Of a stretch of 64,000 nt of DNA, positions 44,347 through 53,485 are shown piece after piece. The DNA is from an uncultured Tateyamaria sp. Lineage in GTDB: Bacteria; Pseudomonadota; Alphaproteobacteria; Rhodobacterales; Rhodobacteraceae. The number at the start of each line of letters is the position of its first letter. The first letter of the stretch is position 1. Location of the stretch: assembly GCF_947503705.1 (NCBI RefSeq), contig NZ_CANNES010000007.1, positions 124,001 through 188,000 of the forward strand, given 5' to 3'. The position numbers were made by a program, and so were the translations under genes. Under the pieces are notes generated by a model, which was given only the letters and a program-made list of their open reading frames with translations, was not told the origin of the DNA and ran no database searches.

Positions 44347-44433
44347 TGGTGCGGCCGGCGAGACTCGAACTCGCACGAGTGTTACCTCACAGCGACCTCA
44401 ACGCTGCGCGTCTACCAATTCCGCCACGGCCGC
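44347..44433 (-). tRNA. tRNA-Leu (anticodon GAG)
   Basis: On the minus strand the acceptor stem GCGGCCG/CGGCCGC, D-arm with AATTGGTAGA, anticodon stem CAGCG/CGCTG around loop TTGAGGT, a long class II variable arm and the T-arm GCGAG-TTCGAGT-CTCGC are all complete. The anticodon GAG is at 44399-44397. CCA is encoded (44349-44347). It reads CUC and CUU leucine codons. Confidence 0.97.
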
Positions 44434-44603
44434 ACGCCTTGACTTGGTGAAGGGTCTTTAGCCGCGAACGCACCCGATGCCAAGAGCGATTTCAAAGAAA
44501 ACGCGCCCATGCCCGGCCCGCAACCGCGCCCACGCATCTAGCGCTTGAAAATCCGTCCGCGCAGGGTGATCTATAGCAGGCCACAGCCGCGAAAGGCCCG
44601 CCC

Positions 44604-45278
44604 ATGCCAGATGACGCCCCCACCCCGCCCCAAGGACCCGTGGTGCAGGTCGATATCGTGTCCGATGTGATGTGCCCCTGGTGCATCATCGGATTTCGGC
44701 AATTGGAACAGGCGCTTGGGGTCACCGGCACCGGCGCGCGCATCCGCTGGCATCCGTTCGAGCTGAACCGCGATATGCCACCCGAAGGGCAAAACTTGGC
44801 CGAACATATTGCGCAGAAATACGGCTCCACCCCCGAACAATCGGCCCAGAACCGGGCGCATATGAAAACCCTGGGCGACAGCCTTGGCATCAATTTCAAT
44901 TTCACGGACGACAGCCGCATCGTGAACAGCTTTGCCGCCCACCAACTGCTGGACTTCGCGCTGAGCCAGGGGGCGCAACACCCGCTGAAACTGGCGCTCT
45001 TTCAGGCGCATTTCACCGATGGCAAGGATGTGTCCGACATCGCCACCCTTTTGGACGTGGCCGAGAGCGTCGGTCTGGACCGGGACGCGGCCGCGCAAGT
45101 GCTGGAAAGCGGCGCGTTGGCCGCCTCCGTGCGGGAAAAGCAGGAATTCTGGACCTCGCGCGGCATCTCTGGCGTGCCCTCGATGGTCTTTGGCGGCAAA
45201 TACCTTTTGACCGGCGCGCAAGGCGTCAAAAACTATGCCGATATACTGCAAAAGGTCGCAGCCGAAGAGGCGGCCTGA
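44604..45278 (+). CDS. DsbA-family (FrnE-like) oxidoreductase
   Basis: A 224-residue cytoplasmic thioredoxin-fold protein with the active site CPWC in [20 protein letters not shown] (about residues 22-25). The DsbA helical insert follows ([34 protein letters not shown]), then the cis-Pro loop [20 protein letters not shown]. FrnE-like members are disulfide oxidoreductases or isomerases of the cytoplasm. It lies 4 bases before lipB, so the two are probably co-transcribed. Confidence 0.9.
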   Translation: MPDDAPTPPQGPVVQVDIVSDVMCPWCIIGFRQLEQALGVTGTGARIRWHPFELNRDMPPEGQNLAEHIAQKYGSTPEQSAQNRAHMKTLGDSLGINFNFTDDSRIVNSFAAHQLLDFALSQGAQHPLKLALFQAHFTDGKDVSDIATLLDVAESVGLDRDAAAQVLESGALAASVREKQEFWTSRGISGVPSMVFGGKYLLTGAQGVKNYADILQKVAAEEAA

Positions 45279-45282
45279 CACA

Positions 45283-45942
45283 ATGGTTGAGTGGATCACC
45301 ACCCCCGGGCTGACAGATTATCGCGCTGCCGAGGCGTGGATGGACGCACGCGCAACAGCCATCGCGGCAGGCGAGGCTGAGGAATGCATCTGGCTGTTGG
45401 AACATCCGCCGCTCTACACCGCGGGCACCTCCGCCAAGGCGGCGGACCTGACGGACCCGAACCGCTTCGACGTGCACCAGACTCGGCGCGGCGGGCAATA
45501 TACCTATCACGGGCCGGGCCAGCGCGTGGCCTATACGCTGCTGGATGTGGGCAAACGTGGCCGCGACGTGCGCGCCTTTGTCCAAAGCCTGGAGGCCTGG
45601 GTGATCGCAACGCTTGCAGAATTCAACGTGACCGGGGAAATTCGCGAGGGCCGCGTGGGCGTCTGGGTCACCCGGCCTGAAAAACCGCCCCAACCAGATG
45701 GGAGCGTGGCCGAAGACAAGATCGCCGCCATCGGCATCCGCTTGCGCAAATGGGTCAGCTTTCACGGGCTGAGTATCAATGTCGAACCCGACCTGAGCCA
45801 CTTTGACGGCATCGTGCCCTGCGGGATCAGCGATCACGGGGTGACCAGCCTTGTCGATCTGGGCCTGCCCGTCACGATGGAGGATGTGGACATGGCCCTG
45901 CGCCGCCAGTTTGATGCGGTCTTTGGGGTGCAGACGGCATAA
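45283..45942 (+). CDS. lipB: Octanoyl-ACP:protein octanoyltransferase (LipB)
   Basis: LipB transfers octanoate from ACP to lipoyl domains, the first step of lipoate synthesis. The 219-residue protein starts [20 protein letters not shown]. It has [39 protein letters not shown], the catalytic Lys region [17 protein letters not shown] and the catalytic Cys in [17 protein letters not shown] (about residue 179). Confidence 0.96.
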   Translation: MVEWITTPGLTDYRAAEAWMDARATAIAAGEAEECIWLLEHPPLYTAGTSAKAADLTDPNRFDVHQTRRGGQYTYHGPGQRVAYTLLDVGKRGRDVRAFVQSLEAWVIATLAEFNVTGEIREGRVGVWVTRPEKPPQPDGSVAEDKIAAIGIRLRKWVSFHGLSINVEPDLSHFDGIVPCGISDHGVTSLVDLGLPVTMEDVDMALRRQFDAVFGVQTA

Positions 45943-45960
45943 GAAAATTGAAGTAATTTT

Positions 45961-46010
45961 CTTGGGGCTTTGCCCCCGGCCTGCGGCCTCCCCCAGGATA
46001 TTTTTGGCCA
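45961..46010. terminator. Tandem small hairpins between convergent lipB and RTX-Hint genes
   Basis: GGGGC/GCCCC (45964-45976) and GGCC-TGC-GGCC (45979-45989) are followed by an AT-rich GGATATTTTTGGCC tract. The arrangement could end transcription from either side. The terminal tract resembles part of the dispersed 25-bp repeat seen elsewhere in the window. Confidence 0.5.
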
Positions 46011-46018
46011 AAAGAAGG

Positions 46019-48550
46019 TCAGCCCAGCATGCCCGCCAGGGCGCGTGCCTCATAGCCTTTCATGACGGGGCGCACGCAGCGGCTGGCGCACATCAGCAAT
46101 TCGGGGAAGATGCGTGCGATTTCCGAGGCAACAGCCCCTTCCTCGCTGTCGCCCCATTCCGCAGCTTCCGCCGCTTCCCGGCTGAGGTGAAAACTTTCGG
46201 TCGGCGCCCCTTCGGCAAAGATCACCTCGTGGCGGTCCATCAGGATATGATAATAGGTGATCCGGGGGCGCGGCGCGCGGTAGATCAGATCGCCCCGCAC
46301 CAGGTTGCCCGCGCTCACCAGCACCTCATCCGCGCCGAAGAGCATCTGCGCCCGCCAGTCCGAAATCAGCATCCGGTGCGCAGGCGAGACCAGCAGGTCG
46401 CGGTCATTGCCCAGCGCGCCCGCCGATATGCAGATCGGGGCAAGATCGCCCGCCGCATCCACTTCGCGGCGCAGCACGGCGCGCACAGGACGATCCCCGT
46501 TGTCCAGCGTTTTCAAACGCATACCGCGCTTGAGCGCCTCAACTGCCACCGGGCCGTCAACGGTGTCGATCAGCGCGCCGGCAGTGAAACAGGCCACATT
46601 CGTATTGTCCTCGGTCAGCTGATCCGACGTCACGCCCGTAAAGGTGATCGAGCCGCCCAGTGCGGTGTTGTCGCTGAAATCCCCCACCGATTGGTTCAGC
46701 ACCCCATCGTCTTCGAGGTCGGCGCGCAACTCGTGGATGTGGGTGTAATAGGCGCTCAGATCGATAAAGTCGTTGTTGGTCTGGTCGCCGTCGTCGATGG
46801 CCCCGCTGTTGCCTGCATTGAAATCGGTGATGACATCATTGCCGTCACCCGGCGCAAAGATGAAATCATCGTCGCCCGCACCGCCGGTCAGGGTATCGTC
46901 GCCCGTGCCGCCCGTCAGCGTATCGTCAGCGGAATCCACCCGCACGACGGTGAAGTTGTCGATCGCAAAGCTTTCATTGTCGATCGTGCTGTTCAGATCC
47001 GTGCCAAAGCCGATGGTCAGTTCGGGCGGCGGGTTCGTGATGGTCAGCGACACGCCCATGATCGTGTCCTGGGTCCCCGTGGAATAGCCCAGCTCGCCGG
47101 TCTGTTCATTGGTAAAGGTAAAGCTGTAGGTGGCCCCGTCTGGCCCGACAAAGCTTTGCGGTGCCGGATCGGTGGTGTCGCCTTCGGTAAAGGGGACAAG
47201 CACTTCGGTGCCGTTGACGGTGATGATGAAGTCTTCACCATTCCAGCTGTCGAGCAGCAGCGCGTCGAAATCGACATTGATTTCATCTGCGTCAGCGCCG
47301 AGGTCAAAGGTGTTCTGGGTCGCAATCCGCCCATCGCCCGACCCGAACCGGCCCAGCGATCCGCCAAGGTTCGGATCAGTTTCCGTCAGCGGGTTGGTCC
47401 AGCCGGTCGCGCCGCTCTCGAAGTCTTCTTCATAGAGGACCGTGGTGGCAGAGCCCGCATCGCCCACGAGGATGTCATTGCCCGTTCCACCGCTCAGGTT
47501 GTCCGAGCCCAGGCCACCTTCAATGGTATCGTCGCCCGCGCCGCCTTCAATCTGGTCATCGCCGGAACCGCCGGTCAGCAGGTCTTCGCGCACGCCCCCG
47601 TCGATGGTGTCATCGCCCGAGCCGCCGTCAATTGTATCGTCAGACAGCGCGCCGCCCGTATCGGTGATGCTGTCATTTCCCGCGCCGCCGTCGATGATAT
47701 CCGTGTTGGCGCCGCCATCGATGACATCGTCGCCGTCGCCGCCCAGGATCGTGTCTTCGTCCGCGCCGCCCAGCAATGTGTCATTGCCGCCGTTGCCCTC
47801 GATGTAATCGTCGCCCGCACCGCCGTCGATCACGTCATCGCCCTCAACACCCGCAGGGGTGCCGGTCACAGATGTTTCCGGCCCAGGCGCCGGGCCGATC
47901 ATGTCCGTGGTCAACAGGCTTTCGGCCACACCGCCCGTATCGGGGCCACTGATCGTGCCCTGAAGTACATCAGCACCCCGGTTTTCCCAATATCGGATCT
48001 GGATCGTATAGGTCTCGTTCGGGTCAAGCTGGACATCACCAAAACGCGTCGTCGATCCTTGGTGGAAATCATTGTTCAGATAGTCCAGCGTGCCGCCGGT
48101 CTGGTTCGAAAACTGAACAGGATTGCCTTCGGAATCAAAGATCTGGATGGTGGACCCATCATCCGACGTGGTCGTCAGACGGTATGTCCCGCCCGCTGTA
48201 ACGTTCAGCGTGCTGGTATAAATGACCCCGAAATCTTCGGGGTTGTTGACACCATCGTCGCGCAGGGTGCTGACCAGCCCCCCCTCGTTGAAGTCAGAGA
48301 CATAGCCCGTCCCGATCAGCGTCCCGTTTTCGATGTCAAAAGCCTGGCCCGCAGCCGAGCTGAAGTCGTAATCATAGGCCTCATAGAGCCACGCGCCCTC
48401 AACCGGGCCGTCACCGCTCAGCACATCCGCGCCATCGCCCCCCGTGATGGTGTCAGACCCAAGGGCCCCGGTCAGCGTATCCGCACCGGACGTGCCGGAA
48501 ATGGCCTCGTCATTTTCGGTGCCGGGGTTCGTATTGTCATTCGTCGCCAT
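46019..48550 (-). CDS. RTX repeat protein with PA14-like and Hint domains
   Basis: An 843-residue, very acidic secreted protein starting MATNDNTNPGTENDEAISGT. A few RTX repeats are followed by a PA14-like beta domain (about 55-225, STLNVTAGGTYRLTTTSDDG, TYTIQIRYWENRGADVLQGT) and a second RTX block (about 235-365). A jelly-roll-like domain with DFESGATGWTNP and FAIDNFTVVRVDS comes next, then more RTX, and finally a C-terminal Hint domain (about 670-815, ACFTAGALIDTVDGPVAVEA, LVSPAHRMLISDWRAQMLFG). Hint_2 domains are widespread in Rhodobacterales RTX proteins. Self-processing is possible, with Cys in VACFTAG as nucleophile. Probably type I secreted, with the signal not at the usual C-terminus. 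Confidence 0.88.
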   Translation of the reverse strand: MATNDNTNPGTENDEAISGTSGADTLTGALGSDTITGGDGADVLSGDGPVEGAWLYEAYDYDFSSAAGQAFDIENGTLIGTGYVSDFNEGGLVSTLRDDGVNNPEDFGVIYTSTLNVTAGGTYRLTTTSDDGSTIQIFDSEGNPVQFSNQTGGTLDYLNNDFHQGSTTRFGDVQLDPNETYTIQIRYWENRGADVLQGTISGPDTGGVAESLLTTDMIGPAPGPETSVTGTPAGVEGDDVIDGGAGDDYIEGNGGNDTLLGGADEDTILGGDGDDVIDGGANTDIIDGGAGNDSITDTGGALSDDTIDGGSGDDTIDGGVREDLLTGGSGDDQIEGGAGDDTIEGGLGSDNLSGGTGNDILVGDAGSATTVLYEEDFESGATGWTNPLTETDPNLGGSLGRFGSGDGRIATQNTFDLGADADEINVDFDALLLDSWNGEDFIITVNGTEVLVPFTEGDTTDPAPQSFVGPDGATYSFTFTNEQTGELGYSTGTQDTIMGVSLTITNPPPELTIGFGTDLNSTIDNESFAIDNFTVVRVDSADDTLTGGTGDDTLTGGAGDDDFIFAPGDGNDVITDFNAGNSGAIDDGDQTNNDFIDLSAYYTHIHELRADLEDDGVLNQSVGDFSDNTALGGSITFTGVTSDQLTEDNTNVACFTAGALIDTVDGPVAVEALKRGMRLKTLDNGDRPVRAVLRREVDAAGDLAPICISAGALGNDRDLLVSPAHRMLISDWRAQMLFGADEVLVSAGNLVRGDLIYRAPRPRITYYHILMDRHEVIFAEGAPTESFHLSREAAEAAEWGDSEEGAVASEIARIFPELLMCASRCVRPVMKGYEARALAGMLG

Positions 48551-48895
48551 GATCTGCCGCTCGCTCAAGGGAGTGTTTTGCACACACGTTGACCTCGGAC
48601 ATGATGCGGGAATCGGTCTTAAGGATGAATGAAGCGTGGAGAATCTGCCGCCAAACCAAGGCCATTTTGTGAGACCGCGCCCAACCGCGAAACAGTGCCC
48701 GCAGAAATGGCCGCTTTGTCGCCCCTGACGAAACGGTTGGTACAAGGGGTGTTACAAGGGATGCGCGACAATTCATCCCGCTCAATGGGTCGATCTGTCA
48801 TTGAAGCGGCGGCCCCAAATCTCTACAACCACTCAAGAATCCACGCACGGACGGGAACCCCGTGCGGGTCAAACAACAATCTCAGGAGGCACCGC
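48551..48895. other. 345-base divergent intergenic region
   Basis: This region separates the RTX-Hint gene from ctaD and must hold both promoters. I see a short direct repeat ACAAGGG at two places around 48740-48760 and a CACGG/CCGTG dyad near 48845-48865. The AGGAGG ribosome site of ctaD lies at 48884-48889. Nothing else in it reads as a gene. Confidence 0.6.
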
Positions 48896-50635
48896 ATGGC
48901 AGACGCAGCCATTCACGGGCACGATCACGAGGACGAACGGGGCTTTTTCACCCGTTGGTTCATGTCCACAAACCACAAAGACATCGGTATTCTGTATCTG
49001 ATCGTCTCGGCCTTTGTCGGCTTTGTTTCGGTGGCATTCACTGTTTACATGCGGCTCGAACTGATGGACCCGGGCGTCCAGTACATGTGCATGGAAGGCG
49101 CGCGCCTGACGGCCGCTGCCGCTGGCGAATGTACCCCCAACGGGCACCTTTGGAATGTTCTGATCACCGGTCACGGCATTCTGATGATGTTCTTTGTCGT
49201 TATTCCGGCCCTGTTTGGCGGGTTCGGCAACTACTTCATGCCGCTGCAAATCGGCGCGCCGGACATGGCGTTCCCGCGGATGAACAACCTGTCCTTCTGG
49301 ATGTATGTCGCGGGCACCACCCTGGCGATCTGTTCGGTGCTGGCACCAGGCGGCAATGGCCAGCTTGGGTCGGGCGTGGGCTGGGTTCTGTACCCACCGC
49401 TGTCCACGAACGAAGGCGGCATGTCGATGGATCTGGCGATCTTTGCGGTCCACGTTTCGGGCGCCTCGTCCATCCTGGGCGCGATCAACATGATCACCAC
49501 CTTCCTGAACATGCGGGCCCCCGGCATGACGCTGTTCAAGGTGCCGCTGTTCAGCTGGTCGATCTTTGTCACAAGCTGGTTGATCCTGCTGTCCCTGCCC
49601 GTCCTGGCCGGCGCGATCACCATGCTGCTGATGGACCGGAACTTCGGCTTCACCTTCTTTGATCCGGCCGGGGGCGGCGACCCAGTGCTTTACCAGCACA
49701 TTCTGTGGTTCTTTGGCCACCCAGAGGTCTACATCATCATCCTGCCCGGCTTTGGCCTGATCAGCCATGTGATTGCCACCTTCTCGCGCAAGCCCGTCTT
49801 TGGCTACCTGCCGATGGTCTGGGCGATCATCGCGATCGGTGTGCTGGGCTTTGTCGTGTGGGCGCACCACATGTACACGGTCGGCATGTCGCTGAACCAG
49901 CAGGCCTATTTCATGCTGGCCACAATGGTCATCGCGGTCCCAACGGGGGTCAAGGTGTTCTCGTGGATCGCCACCATGTGGGGCGGCTCGGTCGAGCTGA
50001 AAACACCCATGCTCTGGGCGTTCGGCTTCCTGTTCCTCTTCACCGTGGGTGGGGTTACAGGCATCGTTCTGTCCCAGGCCGCCGTGGATCGCTACTATCA
50101 CGACACCTATTACGTTGTGGCACACTTCCACTACGTGATGTCGCTGGGTGCGGTATTCACCATCTTTGCGGGGATCTACTTCTACTTCCCCAAAATGACG
50201 GGCCGCATGTATCCTGAATGGGCGGGCAAGGTGCACTTCTGGACGATGTTCATCGGGGCCAACCTGACGTTCTTCCCCCAGCACTTCCTGGGCCGTCAAG
50301 GCATGCCACGCCGCTACATCGACTACCCCGAGGCCTATGCCTACTGGAATGAATGGTCGTCGTGGGGCGCGTTCCTCAGCTTTGCCTCTTTCCTGTTCTT
50401 CTTCGGCGTGATGGCCTGGTCGCTCCTGCGCGGCGCCAAATGCACCGAGCCGAACCCATGGAACGAGTATGCGGATACGCTGGAATGGACACTGCCCAGC
50501 CCACCGCCAGAGCACACGTTCGAAATCCTGCCCAAGCAGGAAGACTGGGACAAATCTCACCGCTATCCCGATAGCATCGAGGAATGGGCCGGGAACGAAC
50601 ATCCACGTGATGCACAATACGAGCCCCAGAAGTAA
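48896..50635 (+). CDS. ctaD: Cytochrome c oxidase subunit I (aa3 type)
   Basis: Catalytic subunit of the aa3 terminal oxidase, inner membrane, about 12 helices, 579 residues. Low-spin haem ligand His is in [20 protein letters not shown], and the CuB/Tyr site with the proton-channel Glu is [17 protein letters not shown]. Further landmarks are [19 protein letters not shown], the D-channel segment [20 protein letters not shown], and the haem ligands in [17 protein letters not shown]. The start [16 protein letters not shown] follows AGGAGG. The gene is solitary, as in other Rhodobacterales where subunit II and III genes lie elsewhere. Confidence 0.98.
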   Translation: MADAAIHGHDHEDERGFFTRWFMSTNHKDIGILYLIVSAFVGFVSVAFTVYMRLELMDPGVQYMCMEGARLTAAAAGECTPNGHLWNVLITGHGILMMFFVVIPALFGGFGNYFMPLQIGAPDMAFPRMNNLSFWMYVAGTTLAICSVLAPGGNGQLGSGVGWVLYPPLSTNEGGMSMDLAIFAVHVSGASSILGAINMITTFLNMRAPGMTLFKVPLFSWSIFVTSWLILLSLPVLAGAITMLLMDRNFGFTFFDPAGGGDPVLYQHILWFFGHPEVYIIILPGFGLISHVIATFSRKPVFGYLPMVWAIIAIGVLGFVVWAHHMYTVGMSLNQQAYFMLATMVIAVPTGVKVFSWIATMWGGSVELKTPMLWAFGFLFLFTVGGVTGIVLSQAAVDRYYHDTYYVVAHFHYVMSLGAVFTIFAGIYFYFPKMTGRMYPEWAGKVHFWTMFIGANLTFFPQHFLGRQGMPRRYIDYPEAYAYWNEWSSWGAFLSFASFLFFFGVMAWSLLRGAKCTEPNPWNEYADTLEWTLPSPPPEHTFEILPKQEDWDKSHRYPDSIEEWAGNEHPRDAQYEPQK

Positions 50636-50658
50636 CCAGGGCTGATACGCACAAGACA

Positions 50659-50686
50659 AAGGGCTCCGATGGCGATCGGGGCCCTT
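50659..50686 (+). terminator. Terminator of ctaD
   Basis: AAGGGC-T-CCGAT and ATCGG-G-GCCCTT pair across a GGCG loop and run into TTTTTGC, 23 bases past the ctaD stop. Confidence 0.9.
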
Positions 50687-50788
50687 TTTGCATAAGCGGG
50701 GCGGTCTCTGGCGCAGTTGTGAACATGCTACCCTGCCCCGCGACATCCTGCCCTTAGACAGCGCGCAATCACGGCTTATAACTGCCTC

Positions 50789-51289
50789 ATGCCTTATCGC
50801 TGGACGACAGACCCCGACGCCCCAACGCAAGAGCTTCAGCTCTGGCCGCACAATTCGCTGCCGCAAAAGGGTATGGCCGCTTTCGTTCTGACGACCTTTA
50901 CCCTGATCCTGATCCCGGCATTGCCGCTCCTGGGATCGGTGGTGCTTTGGGGGCTGTTGCCTTTCCTGCTCTTGGCGGTCTGGGCGATCTATTTTGCGCT
51001 TAGGCGCAACCGGCGCGCGCGGCAAATCATCGAGGTGCTCACCCTTGATGACGAGGACACGCATCTGACGCGCACCGACGCCAATGGCCAGGTGCAGGAA
51101 TGGGACTGCAACCGCTATTGGACACAAGTGACGAAATACGAGAGCGAAGGCCCTGTGCCCCATTACGTCACGCTCAAGGGCAAAGGGCGCGAGGTCGAGA
51201 TCGGATCCTTCCTGAGCGAGGAAGAACGGATTGCCCTCTATGACGACCTGCTGCGTGCGCTGCGCGGCGCGCCTGTTAACACCTCTTAA
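50789..51289 (+). CDS. DUF2244 integral membrane protein
   Basis: A 166-residue protein of the DUF2244 family. Two membrane helices at about 31-72 (AAFVLTTFTLILIPALPLLG, VVLWGLLPFLLLAVWAIYFA) are followed by a cytoplasmic beta domain (QIIEVLTLDDEDTHLTRTDA, VPHYVTLKGKGREVEIGSFL). The family commonly lies beside oxidase or nth genes in Alphaproteobacteria; its function is unknown. The stop codon is part of a TTAAC-N5-TTAAC pair at 51276-51290. Confidence 0.88.
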   Translation: MPYRWTTDPDAPTQELQLWPHNSLPQKGMAAFVLTTFTLILIPALPLLGSVVLWGLLPFLLLAVWAIYFALRRNRRARQIIEVLTLDDEDTHLTRTDANGQVQEWDCNRYWTQVTKYESEGPVPHYVTLKGKGREVEIGSFLSEEERIALYDDLLRALRGAPVNTS

Positions 51290-51500
51290 CGCGGTGCAGG
51301 GGCACCCCACGCGGCTGCCGGCAAAACGTACAGTTTGCCGCCCCAACTGCGCAATTTGCAAAAATCAGCCCCAAACGAGGCAAAACCGGCCCGCAAGAAA
51401 CGTACAATGCGCCCAGGAAACTGCGCATTTTCACAAGGTAATTCGCCACAAAACAACCCAATGCGCGGCGATTAACCCAAGTTAACGCCTGCAAAACGTT
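51276..51500. repeat. Repeat-rich spacer between the DUF2244 gene and the YqeY-like gene
   Basis: AAACGTACA-N12-AACTGCGCA occurs twice (51324-51353 and 51398-51427), 74 bases apart. A third GCAAAACGT lies near 51495. The block is flanked by two TTAAC-N5-TTAAC pairs (51276-51290 and 51472-51486). No gene is credible here. It could hold operators or a structured RNA. Confidence 0.45.
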
Positions 51501-51575
51501 CCGTATTTCTCTGTCCAAATAAATCCTGCGGGACTTGGGAAGCGCAGCAGGAATCTGTTCATCCAAGAGACAAAC

Positions 51576-52037
51576 TCACCCGCAAAGCCGATCCTTCACC
51601 ATCGGCCCAACCGACCCGAAATCCATCTGTCCGGTGTATTTCGCCTTCAAAACACCCATGACTTTGCCCATGTCGCGAATGCTGTCGGCACCCACTTCGG
51701 CAATGGCGGCATCCACCGCTTTGGCCGACGCGGCCTCGTCCAATTGCTTGGGCAGAAACTCTTCGATCACCTTGATCTCTTCCAGCTCCCGCTCTGCCAG
51801 ATCCAGACGCCCACCCTCTTCGTAGGTGCGCGCGCTCTCGGCGCGTTGCTTGGACATTTTACCAAGGATCCCAAGCACTTCGGCCGCGCCTACGCCCTCG
51901 TCCTGGCCTGCGGCCCGGGCGTCGATATCCTTGTCCTTGATCGCGGCATTGATCAGGCGCAGCGTCGACAGACGGGCCGCATCCTTGTCTTTCATAGCCT
52001 GCTTGAGTGCAGCAGAAATTCTGGTGCGCAATTCCAT
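51576..52037 (-). CDS. GatB/YqeY domain protein
   Basis: A 153-residue YqeY-like protein starting MELRTRISAALKQAMKDKDA. It has LSTLRLINAAIKDKDI, LGKMSKQRAESARTYEEGGR, EIKVIEEFLPKQLDEA and the tail MGKVMGVLKAKYTGQMDFGS. The family resembles the tail domain of amidotransferase GatB, binds tRNA in some proteins, and has no settled role. In Rhodobacterales it is usually divergent from carA, as here. Confidence 0.93.
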   Translation of the reverse strand: MELRTRISAALKQAMKDKDAARLSTLRLINAAIKDKDIDARAAGQDEGVGAAEVLGILGKMSKQRAESARTYEEGGRLDLAERELEEIKVIEEFLPKQLDEAASAKAVDAAIAEVGADSIRDMGKVMGVLKAKYTGQMDFGSVGPMVKDRLCG

Positions 52038-52160
52038 TTGATGTCCATCCCCATGGGCATTTCGTGAACTTGTGACCATAGGCCAAGGCGAAACGTGAGG
52101 CAAGCGTGAGGCTGCACGCTAAAACATTGATTTTAAACAATTCTCTAAATTACCAAACGT

Positions 52161-52183
52161 CCTTGACCCGGGCCGGGTCAAGG
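52161..52183. promoter_or_regulatory. Perfect 10-bp dyad in the carA promoter region
   Basis: CCTTGACCCG-GGC-CGGGTCAAGG is a perfect inverted repeat 76 bases before carA. It contains TTGACC (possible -35) with TAGTTT 17 bases further on (possible -10), so a bound protein or an RNA hairpin would interfere with carA expression. Confidence 0.5.
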
Positions 52184-52258
52184 CATAGTTTCCGGCACAA
52201 TTTGCCGCCCCTCATCGCCCCGCGATTGCCTCGTCACACCCCCGCGAAAGGCCCGCCC

Positions 52259-53416
52259 ATGACCACGCACAGCCCCGCAAAACCGACCGCCTGTCTGGCC
52301 CTCGCCGATGGCACATTGTTCTATGGTACAGGCTTTGGCGCCGTGGGCGAAACCCAGGCAGAACTGTGTTTCAACACCGCCATGACCGGCTACCAGGAAA
52401 TCATGACCGACCCGTCATACGCGGGCCAGATCGTGACCTTCACGTTCCCCCATGTGGGCAATGTGGGCGTGAACCCCGAAGACGATGAAACCGGCGATCC
52501 GGTGGCCGCCGGTATGGTGGTCAAATGGATGCCGACCGACCCCTCGAACTGGCGCGCGGCACAAGACCTGTCGAGCTGGCTTGCTGCCCGTGGCCGCATC
52601 GCCATTGGCGGCGTGGACACACGGCGGCTGACCCGCGCCATCCGGCAGGCGGGCGCACCCCATGTGGCACTGGCCCATGACCCTGACGGTAACTTCGACA
52701 TCGAGGCGCTCCTTGCCTCAGCGCGCAGCTTTGCGGGCCTTGAGGGGATGGACCTGGCCAAGGATGTCACCTGCGCCCAGTCTTATCACTGGAATGAGAT
52801 GCGGTGGGCATGGCCCGAAGGGTACAGCCCGCAAAAAGACCCGAAATTCAAGGTCGTAGCCATCGACTACGGCGCCAAGCGCAACATCCTGCGTTGCCTC
52901 GCGTCAGCCGGGTGCGACGTCACTGTCTTGCCTGCAACCGCCACGGCGGACGAGGTTATGGCCCACGCGCCCGACGGTGTGTTCCTGTCCAACGGCCCCG
53001 GCGATCCGGCGGCCACCGGGGCCTATGCCGTGCCCATGATCCGCGAGATTCTCGCCCACGATCTGCCTGTTTTCGGCATCTGCCTCGGTCACCAGATGCT
53101 GGCCCTCGCCCTGGGTGCCAAAACGGTCAAGATGAACCACGGCCACCACGGTGCAAACCACCCCGTCAAGGACCTCGACACCGGCAAAGTCGAGATCACT
53201 TCGATGAACCACGGTTTTGCCGTTGATGCCCAAACCCTGCCCGCTGGTGTTGTGGAAACACACACATCCCTCTTTGACGGCTCCAACTGCGGGATCAAGG
53301 TCGACGGCCGCCCGGTCTATTCGGTGCAGTACCACCCAGAGGCCAGCCCCGGCCCCCAGGACAGCTATTACCTGTTTGAGCGTTTTGCTCAGGCCATGCA
53401 GGAGCGCGCCGCCTAA
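52259..53416 (+). CDS. carA: Carbamoyl-phosphate synthase small subunit
   Basis: The glutaminase subunit feeds ammonia to CarB for arginine and pyrimidine synthesis. The 385-residue protein has the small-subunit N-domain (LALADGTLFYGTGFGAVGET, FNTAMTGYQEIMTDPSYAGQ). Its class I glutaminase domain has Cys in PVFGICLGHQMLALALGAKT (about residue 285) and the His-Glu pair in YSVQYHPEASPGPQDSYYLF. carB is not adjacent. Confidence 0.97.
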   Translation: MTTHSPAKPTACLALADGTLFYGTGFGAVGETQAELCFNTAMTGYQEIMTDPSYAGQIVTFTFPHVGNVGVNPEDDETGDPVAAGMVVKWMPTDPSNWRAAQDLSSWLAARGRIAIGGVDTRRLTRAIRQAGAPHVALAHDPDGNFDIEALLASARSFAGLEGMDLAKDVTCAQSYHWNEMRWAWPEGYSPQKDPKFKVVAIDYGAKRNILRCLASAGCDVTVLPATATADEVMAHAPDGVFLSNGPGDPAATGAYAVPMIREILAHDLPVFGICLGHQMLALALGAKTVKMNHGHHGANHPVKDLDTGKVEITSMNHGFAVDAQTLPAGVVETHTSLFDGSNCGIKVDGRPVYSVQYHPEASPGPQDSYYLFERFAQAMQERAA

Positions 53417-53427
53417 TTGGCGCAACT

Positions 53428-53443
53428 TTAAGGGTTCGTTAAC
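53428..53443 (+). promoter_or_regulatory. Consensus CtrA-binding site
   Basis: TTAA-GGGTTCG-TTAAC is an exact match to TTAA-N7-TTAAC, 42 bases before the glycosyltransferase start. CtrA regulates motility, envelope and cell-cycle genes in Alphaproteobacteria. Confidence 0.65.
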
Positions 53444-53485
53444 CAAGCGCGCGCAAAGTCCGGTTGATCCACAGCCGGACAGCAC

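Noticed and set aside
47440-47840. Second tract of short DNA repeats
   Set aside because: Again the coding repeats of an RTX block in the protein at 46019-48550.
45851-48592. A 913-codon open frame on the plus strand
   Set aside because: It lies exactly opposite the RTX-Hint gene. The RTX repeats leave the complementary strand free of stops, and the translation is Val/Ala/Arg-rich and low in complexity.
48869-51361. An 830-codon open frame on the minus strand
   Set aside because: It is antisense to ctaD and the DUF2244 gene, both certain. Its His/Arg/Gln-rich translation is typical of a GC-rich shadow frame.
51276-51486. TTAAC pairs as CtrA sites or an origin of replication
   Set aside because: Spacing is N5 between TTAAC halves (period 10), not the N7 of CtrA sites, and no DnaA boxes (TTATCCACA-like) are visible.
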